This document shows, in pieces, positions 11,801 through 24,076 of a stretch of DNA of 64,000 nt; positions within the stretch are counted from its first letter, which is position 1, and each line of letters opens with the position of its first letter. Made by a program: the position numbers and the translations under genes. This stretch comes from Cryptomeria japonica (lineage: Eukaryota; Streptophyta; Pinopsida; Cupressales; Cupressaceae). The stretch lies in assembly GCF_030272615.1 (NCBI RefSeq), contig NC_081413.1, positions 444,935,038 through 444,999,037 of the forward strand. Direction: 5' to 3'. A model generated the notes under the pieces. The model made no database searches and had not been told where the DNA came from. It saw only the letters and a list, made by a program, of their open reading frames with translations.

Positions 11801-12917
11801 GATGGCTTTGTATGGCCTCAAGCAAGCACCAAGAGAGTGGTATGCCAGGATCGATGGATACTTTCAGGAGAATGGCTTCCAGAGAAGTAAGAGTGATCCT
11901 ACCCTATACTACAAACAAGAAGGTACTGATATCCTCATCATAAGTTTGTATGTTGATGATCTTTTGTATATAGGTAGTAGTTCTAAGATGAAAGATGAAT
12001 TTAAAGCTGCTATGATGAAAGAATTTGAGATGAAAGATCTTGGTCTGATGAAATATTTTCTAGGAATGGAGGTTTATCAAAGTAAGGATGAGATTTTCAT
12101 TTTTCAAACAAAGTATGTACAAGATATGCTGAAGAAATTTAATATGACTGATTGTAACCCTGCCTCCACTCCAAGTGCTCATGGAATTTTGTTATGTCGA
12201 GATGATGGTGCTAATTTAGTTGATGAGACAGCTTACATAAGTATTGTGGGGAGCTGGATGTTTCTAATCCACACGAGGCCTGATATTGCCTATTTAGTTT
12301 CACTTGTTTCAAGGTATATGACAAATCCATCTGGAATACATATGAAGGCAGCCAAGAGGATTTTGAGGTATGTGAAAGGGAATTTAATTTTTGGTATTCA
12401 TTACTACTCTTCAGAAAAGTTCAATCTAGTAGGCTTTAGTGATTCAGATTGGGGAGGTAGTATGGATGACCATAAATCTACATCTGGAAATTGTTTTTCT
12501 TTTGGTTCTGGTTTTATTACCTAGAGCTCGAAAAAGCAAAGTATTGTTTCTCTCTCATCTACAGAAGTGGAGTATGTCGCAATTACCTCAGTAGGTACAC
12601 AAGTTCTTTGGCTCAGAAAAGTTTTGGAAGAAATTGGAGAAAAACAAATTCAGCCTACAATAATTTATTGTGACAATGTGAGTGCCATCAATTTAGCCAA
12701 GAATCCGGTTCATCACAACAGAACAAAGCATTTTGATTTGAAATATCACTTCATACGAGATTTGGTGCAGAAGAAGGATGTCGAATTGAAGCACATCAAC
12801 ACCCAGGATCAACTAGCAGATATATTCACCAAAGCGGTTGTGAAAGCTCAGTTTATAGCACTACGAGATAAGAATGCCAGCCCTCTCAGCATCAAGGGGG
12901 AGTATGTTGATAACTGA
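8846..12917 (+). pseudogene. Copia gag-pol polyprotein, broken by one frameshift and two stops
   Basis: ATG at 8846 opens gag (motif KFDGNDYDYWCIKM, the UBN2/DUF4219-type gag N-terminus). A CCHC zinc knuckle lies at 9659-9700. The protease site near 9818 reads DSR where the family has DSG, so the catalytic triad is altered. Integrase follows: an HH-CC zinc region (WHLRYGHLN...CEGCAKGK) and a core with IDDYSR and DHGGEF. The frame shifts near 10390. It then stays open except for TAG codons at 10938-10940 and 12522-12524. RT carries YVDD at 11949-11960; RNase H includes SDSDWGG and the DNVSAINLAKNP region. The final TGA (12915-12917) lies just inside the 3' LTR. These genes would normally make cytoplasmic virus-like particles and insert the cDNA copy. 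Confidence 0.93.
12894..12901 (+). other. Polypurine tract
   Basis: AAGGGGGA just before the 3' LTR, separated from it by GTA. Confidence 0.75.
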
Positions 12918-13394
12918 TGCTGCTCTAGCATGCAGCTAGACTAGTTTAGTTAGTAGTTTTTTGTTTATTCATGCAAATAAAGCATGTACTCCAACATGCA
13001 TTAATCCTTAGGACTATTTTTACTTTTGTTTTTTGCATGAGTTTGTTTTTAGTAAATAAAGCATGTTGTGCATGCACTTATTCTATTCTTAATTTAGGGA
13101 GTAGTTTGCTTTTTTTAGTTTGAGAGCCTTAGTAGCTTTCCATGCAATGCTAGGAATATATTTAGAACTGCAGTTATTATTAATTCTTCTAGGCTGCAAA
13201 TTCTTTATATATACAGCCTCTATGTAATTTTTAATTAAGATTCAATAAAGATATTGGTGTGTGCAATTCCAAAAAAACAAGGCACTTTGTTTTTTATTCT
13301 TAATTGTGATTTCTTTTTGCAATTTTTTCTTTTTGCTGTTATTGTTTGCTAATCGGTTGGTTCAGAGAGGATAGGTCAGGTTCAAAATTCTACA
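12905..13394 (+). repeat. 3' LTR of the copia element
   Basis: 490 bp, same ends as the 5' LTR. It carries the stop codon of the pol frame and is followed by the ACAAT target duplication. Confidence 0.95.
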
Positions 13395-14397
13395 ACAATC
13401 GCGAGCAGTGCCCATGTTCACTTGCAATACATAGGCATTCACAATCAGAAGAATAATCCAGAAAATGCTTGCATATGAGGTTTTTTGACCTTGTAACTTT
13501 GTCTGAAGATCACATTTTTGTTGTTCTTGGCCTCATCTTTTGTATTTATCTATTGCATTGGCAGCTTTTTGTAATGGCGGTTCTTAATGGAGCGAGAACA
13601 ATCAGATTTGTTCTGCCAAGAAAGCAACCACGCCGCACCAAACGTAGCAATGTAATTCTCTTGCTAGAAAACCTTCTCTGGATCAAGCTGCTTATTCCGC
13701 TGACAGAAGCACATAGACAGATAAAACGAAGGATGCAAGTTGAACAAGATTTCTGACGATATTAAACACATAAAACCAAGCATGCAAGTTGGATGGGATT
13801 TCCAGTGACGTAGATAGGATTTACGGCGATCGGTTTTTGGGTGACTGACAATTTTCCGGGCTAAAAAGCCCACACTAAAATCCTATTGGCTTAATTAAAA
13901 ATTGAAGATAATTAGGAAGGGCTTTCAATGCAGATTTGTTATTTTTTAAGTGCACAAAATTGAAAGATCTTACCACTAATTACTTTAATGTACATAAATA
14001 CCCTTGAATGCTAGCATACACTATATAGCATCCAATTGCACCAAACACATGTTTACTTAGTTCAAGGTGAGAAAATAAAGAGGGTTAACCAAATTAGAAT
14101 TTTGACATTTCAAAAGAAATGAGATCATAAAGCAACCTCTAAAATAATGAGTGTGTCTTTAGATGAAGAATAGTTAGGTCGAGTGGATAAATAAGTATAG
14201 AAATAAGTATATTTAGATAAATAAAATGATATAGGAATGAGCCTAATTTTACACAAGATTACACCATTTGTAAGTATCTACATTTCCTCCAAATGAACAT
14301 TAATTAGAATAAGAAATACTATGAATATACAATTTCAATGTTACACTATTTTCATATATTTATATATAGATTAATAATGCTATAATTATACATCTAG
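13395..14397. other. Upstream region of the ERF exon; no first exon identified
   Basis: About 1 kb between the copia element and the ERF frame. I find no MCGG-type or other recognisable ERF N-terminus. One weak candidate is an ATG at 14237 giving 11 codons to a consensus donor GTAAGT at 14270, in phase with a TAG acceptor at 14395-14397. This is speculative. A plus-strand 95-codon frame at 13469-13756 has no recognisable features. Confidence 0.4.
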
Positions 14398-14464
14398 TTC
14401 ACATATGAAAAGTATATCTATTTAAATTATCATTCAAAGTTTTTGAATTACTCTTGGTTTGCAG

Positions 14465-15087
14465 AAGCAGAGGCTTTCTCAGAATACAACGTAGAAGATT
14501 ATCAGAGCCATGTGAGCGAAGTAAATTCCAATTTCCAGCAACAAGAGAAAAAGAGGCGTTACAGAGGAGTAAGGCAGAGAGCGTGGGGTAAATGGGTCGC
14601 AGAGATCCGAGACCCAAGGAAGGCAATTAAGGTTTGGCTCGGCACTTTCTCCACTGCGGAAGATGCAGCCAAAGCTTACGACGAGGCCGCCTTAGAATTC
14701 AGGGGAGCAAGGGCCAAATTAAACTTCCCAGAGACAGCATCTATCAACCTCCATAATAATTATACTAATGCCTCTCTCAACTCAAATCATAAGGACGTTT
14801 TCGTTGATGGCAGTCTGGAGAATACACCCGCAAGCTCGACATTAACAGACTCTTCTTTCTCACCAACTTATGACATGTCTGCTTGCTTGCTATACAGTAG
14901 CGCAATTCAACATGTCCCTGGTTATTCCGACTTCATCCATGCCTCAGAATGTTCACCCCAGTTATTTCCTAAACTTTATGACAATGCACAGCATGATGTG
15001 GAGCAAACAAATAATTTTCTTCCTTTTGATGCTTCTCAGCGATATTCTGGTTTTACAAGGCAGCAGCAACGCCAGTTGGGTGTATAG
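14465..15087 (+). CDS. AP2/ERF transcription factor, C-terminal exon
   Basis: Encodes one complete AP2/ERF DNA-binding domain (about 57 residues, 14560-14730): [18 protein letters not shown], then [14 protein letters not shown] and [14 protein letters not shown] proteins are nuclear regulators binding GCC-box or DRE-type promoter elements in stress, wound and hormone responses. By overall match this is closest to ERF group X (ABR1/RAP2.6-like), from memory. The domain mixes Val14 (typical of DREB) with Asp19 (typical of ERF). The tail is Ser/Asn/Gln-rich, ending QQQRQLGV and TAG at 15085. No in-frame ATG exists between the stop at 14395 and the domain. A TTTGCAG acceptor ends at 14464, so this is probably exon 2, with exon 1 upstream, possibly beyond the copia insertion. 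A 5'-truncated pseudogene is the alternative. Confidence 0.85.
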
Positions 15088-16942
15088 TTCTTTCCATGCC
15101 AGACACGTAATTTAAGGATGCACACAGATCAGAGGAGCTTATCATATCATCTATAGCAGTAGATGTAGGAGAATAACTCACTGGGCAACATTTCGCTCAG
15201 TGAGTTGTAAGTATTATTAGATTAGACCTTTTAGATGCAGGAGATTCAACAGATTTTCCTTTATAGAAGAAACCGTTTGAAAAAGAAACTGTTGAAGAAA
15301 TGCTGCTTTGCTGATTGTAGTATCAGCTGCATTGTCCTTGCACTTTCCATGTTAAAGTTACTGATAGGTGACTCAAAATTGCTCTCTTTTAATTAAGATT
15401 TTATTAAAATTTAGCTTTCATATTCATGGTAATTTTGGAACTTCCTCCTTTAACTAGTCAAGAAAAATGTCAATTGTATGGACGATAGTGCTATGAAGCC
15501 TTGAGCTAAACAAAGAGCTAAGTGCGTAGTGAAATTTGCAAATATTTCTCACACCCGGGAAAACTAAACCTAAGAGTTTACAAATATAAAATGAAGCCTA
15601 TAAATTCATATTAAGAGGCATTGCATTTTATTTTAGAATTATTAGTACTTTGAAAAATGTAATACTTTTTTATTTTTTAATAGTTTTATATAAACATATA
15701 TTTTTAAAATTAAGATATTTTTTACATTTAAATATAAATGTTGGATTTGAATAGTTTTTTTTAACATCTACATCATTGATTTCTCTTTTTTATTATCATT
15801 ATAAGTTACAATTATGAAGAAAAATAATGTTTCTTGATACAAAGATGAAGTTTTCTATACCTAACTTTGTCATAAATCTTATTGAGAGAAATCATAGAAA
15901 ACACAAAGATTTCAAATACCCACCAAAATATTTTGACAATAGATTACACAATAATAGAAATATAAAATACCCACAAAACATAAAATATATTTGCACGTGT
16001 AATACAAAATAGAACTTAAATATTTCATTTTAACACATCTCTATTATAAATGAATATAAAAATTTGACTATGAAACAATTCAAAAAAAATTTCTAAAATA
16101 CCTAATATACTAAAACATTAAATTTTCACTAAATTAATATAAAATTGAAGTATGGATGCAACGTTTTTTAGAAGTTTCTTTAAATACTCAAATAGTTTTT
16201 ATCTTTCAAAGTACAAGAAACCAATACATTTCCATCAACCAATTTCTAAAACCTAATGAAGTTTATATTTAAATCTAATAGATCAATATTTCTTCTTGAA
16301 AATGACAATTAGAATTAGGATTTGTTTGATAGGCTTGACAAAAATCCAAAATTGGTGAAGCTACCAACATTCTATAATGGTTGAAACTGTAGAATGGTGC
16401 CCGCAGTGTTGGTAGGCATTTAGAAATTTTCTTGCTATGCAAACATTTAAATCGAGGTCATTAATGACTTAAATATTTATACGTGAAGACCTTCATTCAA
16501 ATGGTGGGGCCCAAGCAAATACATCCCTAAAGGTGGGGATCCAAGGAAAAACATAGACTAAGAAAGAAAATATTTGAAATATTAAAGAACAAAGAATACA
16601 AAAGAAAACATTCGAAGAAATGAATGAAATAGCACTAAGGTAAGGGAAAGTTCAAAATAGTGTAGAATGTAAAAGAGACTAATAATGGCAATATTTTAAT
16701 TATTAAATATCAAAGAATACAAAATTAAGTGTTTACAGAAATAAATGAAATAGATAGCATCAGGGTGAGGGAAAGTTTAAAATAGAGTGAAATGCAAAAT
16801 ATCTTCTGAGTGATGGAGTGAGTGAAGAAGGAAAATTATGATAACATGAAAAAGCCAAAAAGTCTAAGATTAGAAACTACCAAATTATGAAATTGAAGGA
16901 AATGTTAAAAAGGTCAGAGAAAATAAAAAATCTAACCAAGAG
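15088..16942. other. ERF 3' region and AT-rich intergenic DNA
   Basis: The 3' flank holds a 9-bp perfect stem-loop (AACTCACTG / CAGTGAGTT) at 15175-15205. The rest is AT-rich with no supported gene. It ends in AAGAG (16938-16942), the target duplication of solo LTR A. Confidence 0.5.
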
Positions 16943-18515
16943 TGTAGTGCCCCTCCCTGATTCATCTTTCCTTTTTCTGCATCGTTAGATTATATTGGCA
17001 TAGATTAGACTATTTTGTGATGGTTTGATTAGATTTTTTTGGATTTATCTATGATCTAGATGCTTCTTTATGGATATTAGACATATTATATTGTTCTTGA
17101 CCTCATGATTACATGTGAATGATGACATTTCTAGACTATTGTCATGATGGATTAATCTTTGATGATTGATATTTATGTTTATTTCTATGTGTTATGTTAA
17201 TTTGATGAAATTATATTATGTAATAACCCTATGTTATGTTGATGATGGGTATGATAATGCTTGTTGATTATGAGTGTCTTCTATTGCATTTGTTATAAGG
17301 GATGATGTCATACCACTCTTTCATGAGCATGATACGACGTTGCAATTTTCTTTCACTTGTCTGTTTATTTTGTGCTATATTATTGTATATGTTGTTGTAT
17401 ACGCGTCGGTGATGACAGGTTTGTAGGTACCGGACATTGACTCCACCTGGTTTCACAGGTCTAAAAGTTTCTTATCCCAATGGCAAGTTGATCGGAGTGG
17501 ACATGGAATCCCATTCTATACTCTAGCTTTAAGTTGATCACCCTTGTTAGTTTAGTGTTTTTGTGCGAGTTGTTGTTTATCGTCAAGTGATTCCTTGGGT
17601 TATCTTATGTTGGATTGCCTTGTGTAGTGTTGCGATTATTGATTGGTTTACTTATTAATTAACTGATTAAATTGATTTATATAGTTTAATAATGTTAAAT
17701 TAAATTAATGGATTAATATATAATTTATAATAATAAATTAAGTAAATAGTTGATATAAATATTTAAGTGTTATAACATGATTATTATTATTTATCATTTT
17801 TTTATAGTTACAATAATGATTTAATATCATTATGGTTTATCAAGGAGTAATTAGTTAATTATTATTTACTTGATTATTTGTGGGTATTTATTTATATACC
17901 TTTGATTATTTAATTATTGGAGTATTTATTTAATTATGATTTATACTTTATTTGTGACATTTAATTTATTAATAGCCCTTGGTTTATTTTATTGGGCTTG
18001 GTCTATTAGTATTCCATTTGGTTTTAAATTAATTACTAATGTCGCTTGTTACATGGGTAAATAGAAATAATTTATTACTTACTACCCCTTTATTACTATT
18101 CGTTATATTCCCTTGGGGAAATAAAATATCATATATGGTATGGTAGGTATATTATATTATTTTTGGGAATATTTTGAGTGGTTGATGTTTGGCTATAGTT
18201 TTTTAATGAATTTCTATTTATACGGCAACCTGTGCTTTTTGTCACATTACCTTCTTGATTTCTTCTATAAGTTTTGGTTTTGGCTGAGGATTTGGATTTT
18301 GGAGATTGTTCGGCTTACTTGAATTTTGGGGTTGTACTTCATTGAATTCTTGCCATTACTTATATTTTCTAGGTTGGAGGAATTTTCTTCCTATGTATTT
18401 CATTTTTAGGGAAAGATTGTATGCTCTATGTTTTCTCAGAAAGATTGTCTTCGAGTGTTTTTGGGGAAAAATATTGAAACCATATTAATATTATAATATG
18501 GGATGGTTTTACTAT

Positions 18516-20324
18516 TGTTACCTATAAGTTTTTGAAGTAAGTTGTAAACTCTTCATTGATTTTCTTCCTTGCATTTGTCGCGACTTTTATGTGTTTCTTA
18601 ATCTCTGTCAAGGGGTTCTATATTTTGAAAACTTCCTGACCACCCGATATGCTTGACGAAGGTCCACGGGAGTTTGATGCCATGATAATGTCAGGTTTGT
18701 GACTATTTTTAGAACAAGTTCGAGGGTTGTTGATTTGTCCGACCTCCCGATTCTCGACACCTTTTGGGTTAGGCTTCATCAAAATCTTTGAGGACATCTC
18801 TCATTTCGAGGCAACCATACTCTTGATGATATGACTTCAAAATCATTTTGTAATTTTGTTGAAGCGGCAACAAAAGTGATGATAAAGATGGATTAGGCTT
18901 CAACGTTGTTGGGATTAAATGAGCATGTCAAGTTGATAAGAAGAATTGCCTCTCATCTTTTTTTTCTCGACCCCATCAACACTATGTCATACATATCTTC
19001 CAGGAATAAATCAAGGGAAGATTTACAAAGTACTGTCATTAATGACAATTGAACAATTAAGGACACGAAAAGGGTGGCAGCATGCATTACAACATTTGAT
19101 GTCATTTTTGTCAAAAATATTAATATACCACCCTTGAAGATGGCTAAAAAATGAGAATGTCGTGATTGGCCTACATCAAAATGGTTTTCCCTCATGACAA
19201 TGTGTTGCCATTTCATAACCCAGATTTTTATTGGCTAGAGAAAGAGGAGGAGTATATACTGTGATAGTGATGGTCTTTTGCATGGACAACACATACTGAA
19301 TTCAGTAAATATAGGAAGGTCGTCATTATATTAAGAAAGATTGCAGAACAACCTGAAAACCATGAACAATGCTTGCAAGACGAGCTCGCCACAACAAGAA
19401 ACCTAGATAATTTAGGTTAACAAAATGGTGCTTAAAGCTAAAAGGGACCTTTGGTGTAGCCGGATGTTGAGGAATTCTAGTAGGATATCCTCATAAACTT
19501 GACTGACTTTTTCCAAGCTACTGTATTTCATGAGGAAGAGTTTACAGATATCCTTCTGATACTGATTGAAGAAGATGTAATAGAGAACGCGATTGACAAA
19601 TGGGTTGTAGAAAAACACCTGACACCCGATGCTGGAGCCTAAGTCCGGTGACTTTATAGACTTGTGGTTTTGCGATGTGATTTAGATTTTGTTGTTTAAT
19701 GGATCTTTTTCTATTTTGAGAATAGTCAGTTTCAAGACCGTTTTCTTTAAAGAAACTATAAATAGTAAATAGGTTGACTAGTAGATTTAGGGACATCTTT
19801 TGGGAAAACTTTGTTTTACTATTAAGAGCATAAAATTCTTTAAGCATACTTTTGTTTTACTATTTGGAATATAGAAAAACTGTTGGTGGTTTAAGATATA
19901 TGTAATATTTTAATTATGGTGTGTGGATGCCTTTTGTTCTTTTGAATGGTTATCAATGGATGAATTTATATTTGAGATGGTGAATGGTTTAAATTTTCTG
20001 TTGCTACAAGAATATTATCTGTGAATGATATTTTGTGGTAATCTAGTTGATTCAAAATTTGGAAAATCTAAAAATAGTCTCTTGTATTTGTGTGTGTCTT
20101 TGCAAAGATTTCCGGTTAAAAGCTCTTTCCTTACTTTCTTTCGGATTAAAAGTATTGTAGTTAATTCTTTATTAATTGAATATTATATGAAGGTAGCTGC
20201 CACCTTATAAGGTAAGGAGAGAATCAGTCAATAGATAGTTTGTTTAGATTGGTTCAACAATGGTTACATTTGTCACCTTTTTGGGCATGAGAATATAGAG
20301 AGGTGATAGATCTGTTAACCAACA
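18516..20324 (+). repeat. 5' LTR of the nested element
   Basis: 1809 bp, aligned by eye to 22222-24076 over its whole length. The short ORFs in it are not conserved between the copies and are not genes. Confidence 0.85.
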
Positions 20325-20330
20325 AATTGT

Positions 20331-20348
20331 TGGCGACTCTGCTAGGGA
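20331..20348 (+). other. Primer binding site, gypsy-like
   Basis: TGGCGACTCTGCTAGGGA, six bases after the LTR end. Matching it to plant tRNA 3' ends would identify the primer. Confidence 0.6.
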
Positions 20349-21411
20349 AATGAAACTAGAAAAATATAAGAGCTAGTGGTTCTGGTTGCTAAACCAGTGC
20401 ATGAGCTTGTATTTGGAAACATTTTAAATGTCTTCTAGGAAGAAGACTGGTGACTCTATTGTGTATAGACTTAGAGGACGGTTCTAGGCTAAGCCTAAAT
20501 TAATAGATGGTTAACATTTGAAAGAGAATGTTAGTCAAGTACTGTCTCACCCTGTGAATACTTGTGGGGAGGAAATTAATGGAAATAAAAGATATTTTGC
20601 TAAGGATTACATATGTGCATCACTGTTAAGAGATATGTATAGGAGATACAGTCAATTAAGCTATTTTGGAAAAAGGGCCTATTAGATTTCAACTGAAGAG
20701 ACACAAGAATCATCCTCATTTGATTCCTCCACCCTTATAGGAAGAAGTTCTGAAGCTTCCTCTAAATAATCAATGCTACGGGACCATCATGAACACCCAG
20801 AAGATTAAGTACACTTAATGGGAAGTGTAAAGGTCGAGGCCTTTCTGACATGCATACCAGTTGAACCTGAAGAGATATCGCTTGGTATTCCTAAAGAAGA
20901 GAAGACATCAGAAGAATTCAAAAGGGTTTATGTTTCAAGTTGGCTCTGGCAAGGTTTTGAAGGAGATTTTTGATGTAGTATAGTCGATGATAAAGGTCAC
21001 GTCACTAAAGTTGGAGTAGAATAGTTCATAAGAAGTTCTGGTGGACTTGTAAAGAAGGTAACATCACTTCAAGTCATCTTCTGAGATGAACTCTTGTGTG
21101 CGAGGGAAGATGAATTCATCTTAAGTTTTGATCCTATGCTATTGGAATATGAAAATCAAATGCCATCATTTACAACATGCACAAGATCTTTTCTGACTTT
21201 GGGTAAGCCAAAAAAAGGCTCTCTTTTTAATGGCCCTCTAATTAACTTGGTTGGCTTTGCGTGAGGTGTAGCACTCGAGGAAGATCTCCTCTCCTTTTCT
21301 AAAGAGCACTCTCCAATCCAAGGGATAGAGATTGAATGGAATCCTTTAAATCCTCTGTATTACCCTATATAATCTTATGAGGATACCGAGGTTAGAGATT
21401 AACTTCTTTTT

Positions 21412-21860
21412 GAATTGACAAATCCTCAGCTAATTAAGCAGTTGTTATCATTGAGGAAATCTCTGATTATGATGAGTTCAATTCTTTATGTTGTCACATA
21501 AAAATAGGAAGTGGAGATGTTCATTTCCTGAGTCAAAACCCCAAGGCCCTTATTGATGATTATTTGTCTATTAATGAAATCACTGATAAATCCTTAGTTG
21601 TTGAAAATCCAAGAATTCAGTTGTTGGTAAATAATTCCTTTATGACTGACCATGCTGGATATGTTGAAGCCTTTGAGTTGGATTGGGAGGAATTTCGCTT
21701 GAATCAGAATATGCCAGCTAATTTTTTTCAGAAAGACTATTTCCAGCTATCTCCAACAAATTGTGGAGGAATGATTAATCATGTTCAAGAAGTGTTTCAT
21801 GAAGAATGGTTGTTTGGGCATGAATGCATCTACAAGAAACTTTTGTGTAGCTATAATTAG
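21412..21860 (+). pseudogene. Unrecognised ORF remnant of the nested element
   Basis: The clearest open stretch of the interior. The frame is open through QNPKALIDDYLSINEITDKS and on to a stop at 21858-21860, with no ATG at its head. The product is acidic, with DWEEFRLNQN and a cluster of aromatic residues. Upstream (20640-21410), fragments such as SFDPMLLEYENQMPSF appear between stops, so a longer protein has decayed. I do not recognise it. By position it would be a gag-like or accessory product. Confidence 0.4.
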
Positions 21861-22221
21861 AAGTCTAGATTTGGAGCCGTCATCGAATGCCATTCATCCT
21901 TCAACATGTCATATGTCTGAAGCCCTCTGTTCCACATAGGTATATATTTCTCCCAACCTATCAATGGTTTTTCTTGAGTGTATTGCACTTGTTTAAAATA
22001 AGACCCCTATGGCCATCTATATATTTAGGTCCCATTTTTTGTTAGTGTCTTGTTTAGTTGTTTCACGTTTTGGGGTTTTCCCATTCTTAAAGTTTATGCC
22101 CAGCCACCCCTCCTCCCTACTGCTAGGCATCACCCTCGACATTTTTGCCTAATCTTCATGCACTGGTTTGAGATTTGGAGTTCTCTATGTCCTGTTAGTT
22201 CTAGTCCCCATTCAGAGCCCT

Positions 22222-24076
22222 TGTTGCTTATAAGTTTTTGAAATTTTGGTAAGTCGTAATCTCTTCATTGATTTTCTTCCTTGTTGCATTTTCCACAGCC
22301 TTTCTATGTTTCTTAACCTCTGTCGTAGGGTTTTATATTTTCAAAACTTCCTGACCACCCGATATTCTTGAGTAAGGCCCATGGGAGTTTGATTTCATGA
22401 TAATGTCAGGTTTGCAACTGTCTTTAGGACAAGTTCGAGGGTTGCAGATTTGTCCGACCTTCTGATTCCTCGACACCTTTTGGCCTAGTGCTTCATCAAA
22501 ATCTTTGAGGACATCTCTCATCTCAAGGCAACCATATTGTTGATGATATGACTTCAAACTCATGTCGTAAGCTTACTGAAGTAGAAACATAGGTGGTGAT
22601 AAAGATGGACCAGGCTAAAACACTGCAAGAATTAAATGAGCCTATCAAGTTGATAAGAATAATTGCCTCTTGTTGTTGCTTTTTCAACCCCATTAGCTAC
22701 CACATCATGCACAACTTCCAGGAAACAAATCAAGGGAATATTTATAAAGTACCATCATTAATGACAATTGAACAATTAAGGACACAAAAAGGGTAGTAGC
22801 ATGCATTACAACATTTGGTGCTGTCATTTTTGCAGAAACCATTAATACCACCCTTGGAGATGGCTAAAAAAGTAGAGAACCATGATTGGCCTACATCAGA
22901 ATGGTTTTTCCTCATGATGGTGAGTTGCCATTTCACAACCCAAATTTGAATTGGCCAGAGAAAGAGCAAGAGGATATAGTCCGACAATTATGATCTTTTG
23001 CATGGAAAGCACGAACTGATTTCAGTTAATATAGGAAGGTCATCATTATATTAGGAAAGATTGCAAAACAAGCTGAAAACCACGAACAACATTTGCAAGA
23101 TGAGCTCGCAACAAGAAGAAACCTGGATAATTGAGTTCAACAAAATGGTTCTTAAAGCTAAGAAAGGCCTGGTGGTGGAGTTGAATGTTGAGGAATTGTA
23201 GGAGGATATCCTCATGAACTTGACTAACTTTTTTGAAGCTACTATATTCGACGAGGAAGAGTTTACAGATATCCTTCTGACACTAATCAGATAAGAGGAA
23301 ATAGCAGACAAAATTAACAAACGTATTGCAAAACAACACCTGACACCCGATGCTGGAGCCTGAGTCTAGTGACTTTATAGCCTTCCAATTTTGCAATGTG
23401 ATTGAGATTTTGTTGTTTAGTGGATCTTTTTCTTTTTTGAGAACGGTCACTTTCAAGACCGTTATCTTTAAAGAAACTATTTCTTAAAATGGAAAATACT
23501 TGGGAGAATGGTTATAAATAGGTCGATTAGTAGATTTAGGGACATCTTTTGGTCAAACTTTGTTTTACTCTTAAAAGCATAAACTTCTTTAAGCATATTT
23601 TTGTTTTACTATTTTGAATATAGAAAAATAGCTGGTGGCTTTCAAATATACGTAATCTTTGAATTATGGTGTGTTGATGCCTTTTGTTATTTTGATTGGT
23701 TATCAGTGGATAAATTTATATTTGAGATGGTGAATGGTTTAAATTTTTTGTTGCTGCAAGAATATTATCTGTGAATGATATTTTGTGGCAATCTGGTTGA
23801 TTAAAAATCTAGAAAATCTAAAAATAGTGTCTTGTATGTGTGTGTTCCTTTGCAAATATTTCTGGTTAAAAGCTCTTTCCTTACTTGCTTTTGGGTTAAA
23901 AGCATTGTGGTTAATTCTTTATTCATTGAATATTATATGAAGGTAGCTACCACCTTATAAAATAAGAAAAGAATCAGTCAGTAGATAGTTTGTTTCGATT
24001 GGTTCAATTGTGGTTACATTTGTCACCTTTATGGGTGTAAGAATATAGAGTTAGGTGATAAATTTGTTAACCAACA
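22222..24076 (+). repeat. 3' LTR of the nested element
   Basis: 1855 bp. Its right end is fixed by the ACTAT duplication that follows; its left end is set by the limit of homology with 18516. Confidence 0.8.

Larger units (their letters stand above)
8288..13394 (+). mobile_element. Ty1/copia LTR retrotransposon, almost complete
   Basis: A 5107-bp element. LTRs at 8288-8776 and 12905-13394 start TGTTGATAA and end TTCTACA. Both flanks carry the pentamer ACAAT (8283-8287, 13395-13399), a perfect target duplication. A Met-tRNA-like primer site (TGGTGTCAGAGT) follows the 5' LTR and an AAGGGGGA tract precedes the 3' LTR. Domain order is gag, protease, integrase, RT, RNase H, which defines copia. 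By eye the LTRs differ by 18 substitutions and one indel over 489 bp (about 3.7%), so the insertion is not recent. The polyprotein has three disabling lesions, so it is not autonomous as it stands. Confidence 0.95.
18516..24076 (+). mobile_element. Non-autonomous LTR retrotransposon nested in solo LTR A
   Basis: A 5561-bp unit. LTRs at 18516-20324 and 22222-24076 begin TGTT(A/G)C(C/T)TATAAG and end GTTAACCAACA. Target duplication is ACTAT on both sides (18511-18515, 24077-24081). A primer site TGGCGACTCTGCTAGGGA follows the left LTR, of a kind seen in some plant Ty3/gypsy elements. The interior is only 1.9 kb and shows no RT, integrase or protease. LTR copies differ by many substitutions and indels, so it is older than the 8288 copia element. 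A clear polypurine tract before the right LTR was not seen, so the exact start of that LTR is less sure than its end. Confidence 0.85.

Noticed and set aside
13469-13873. Frames of 95 and 69 codons on opposite strands upstream of the ERF exon
   Set aside because: No recognisable motif, no splice link to the ERF frame, overlapping antisense frames; treated as chance.
15175-15205. 9-bp stem-loop after the ERF stop as a microRNA or terminator
   Set aside because: Too short for a microRNA precursor, and intrinsic terminators are not a plant nuclear feature; noted only as a 3' hairpin.
18140-18488. Aromatic-rich 60-codon plus-strand frames
   Set aside because: They lie in T/G-rich solo LTR A sequence; the corresponding LTR B segment does not conserve the frame.
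22333-23320. Minus-strand frames in the right LTR of the nested element
   Set aside because: Partly matched by frames in the left LTR only because the LTRs are homologous; no conserved protein features.
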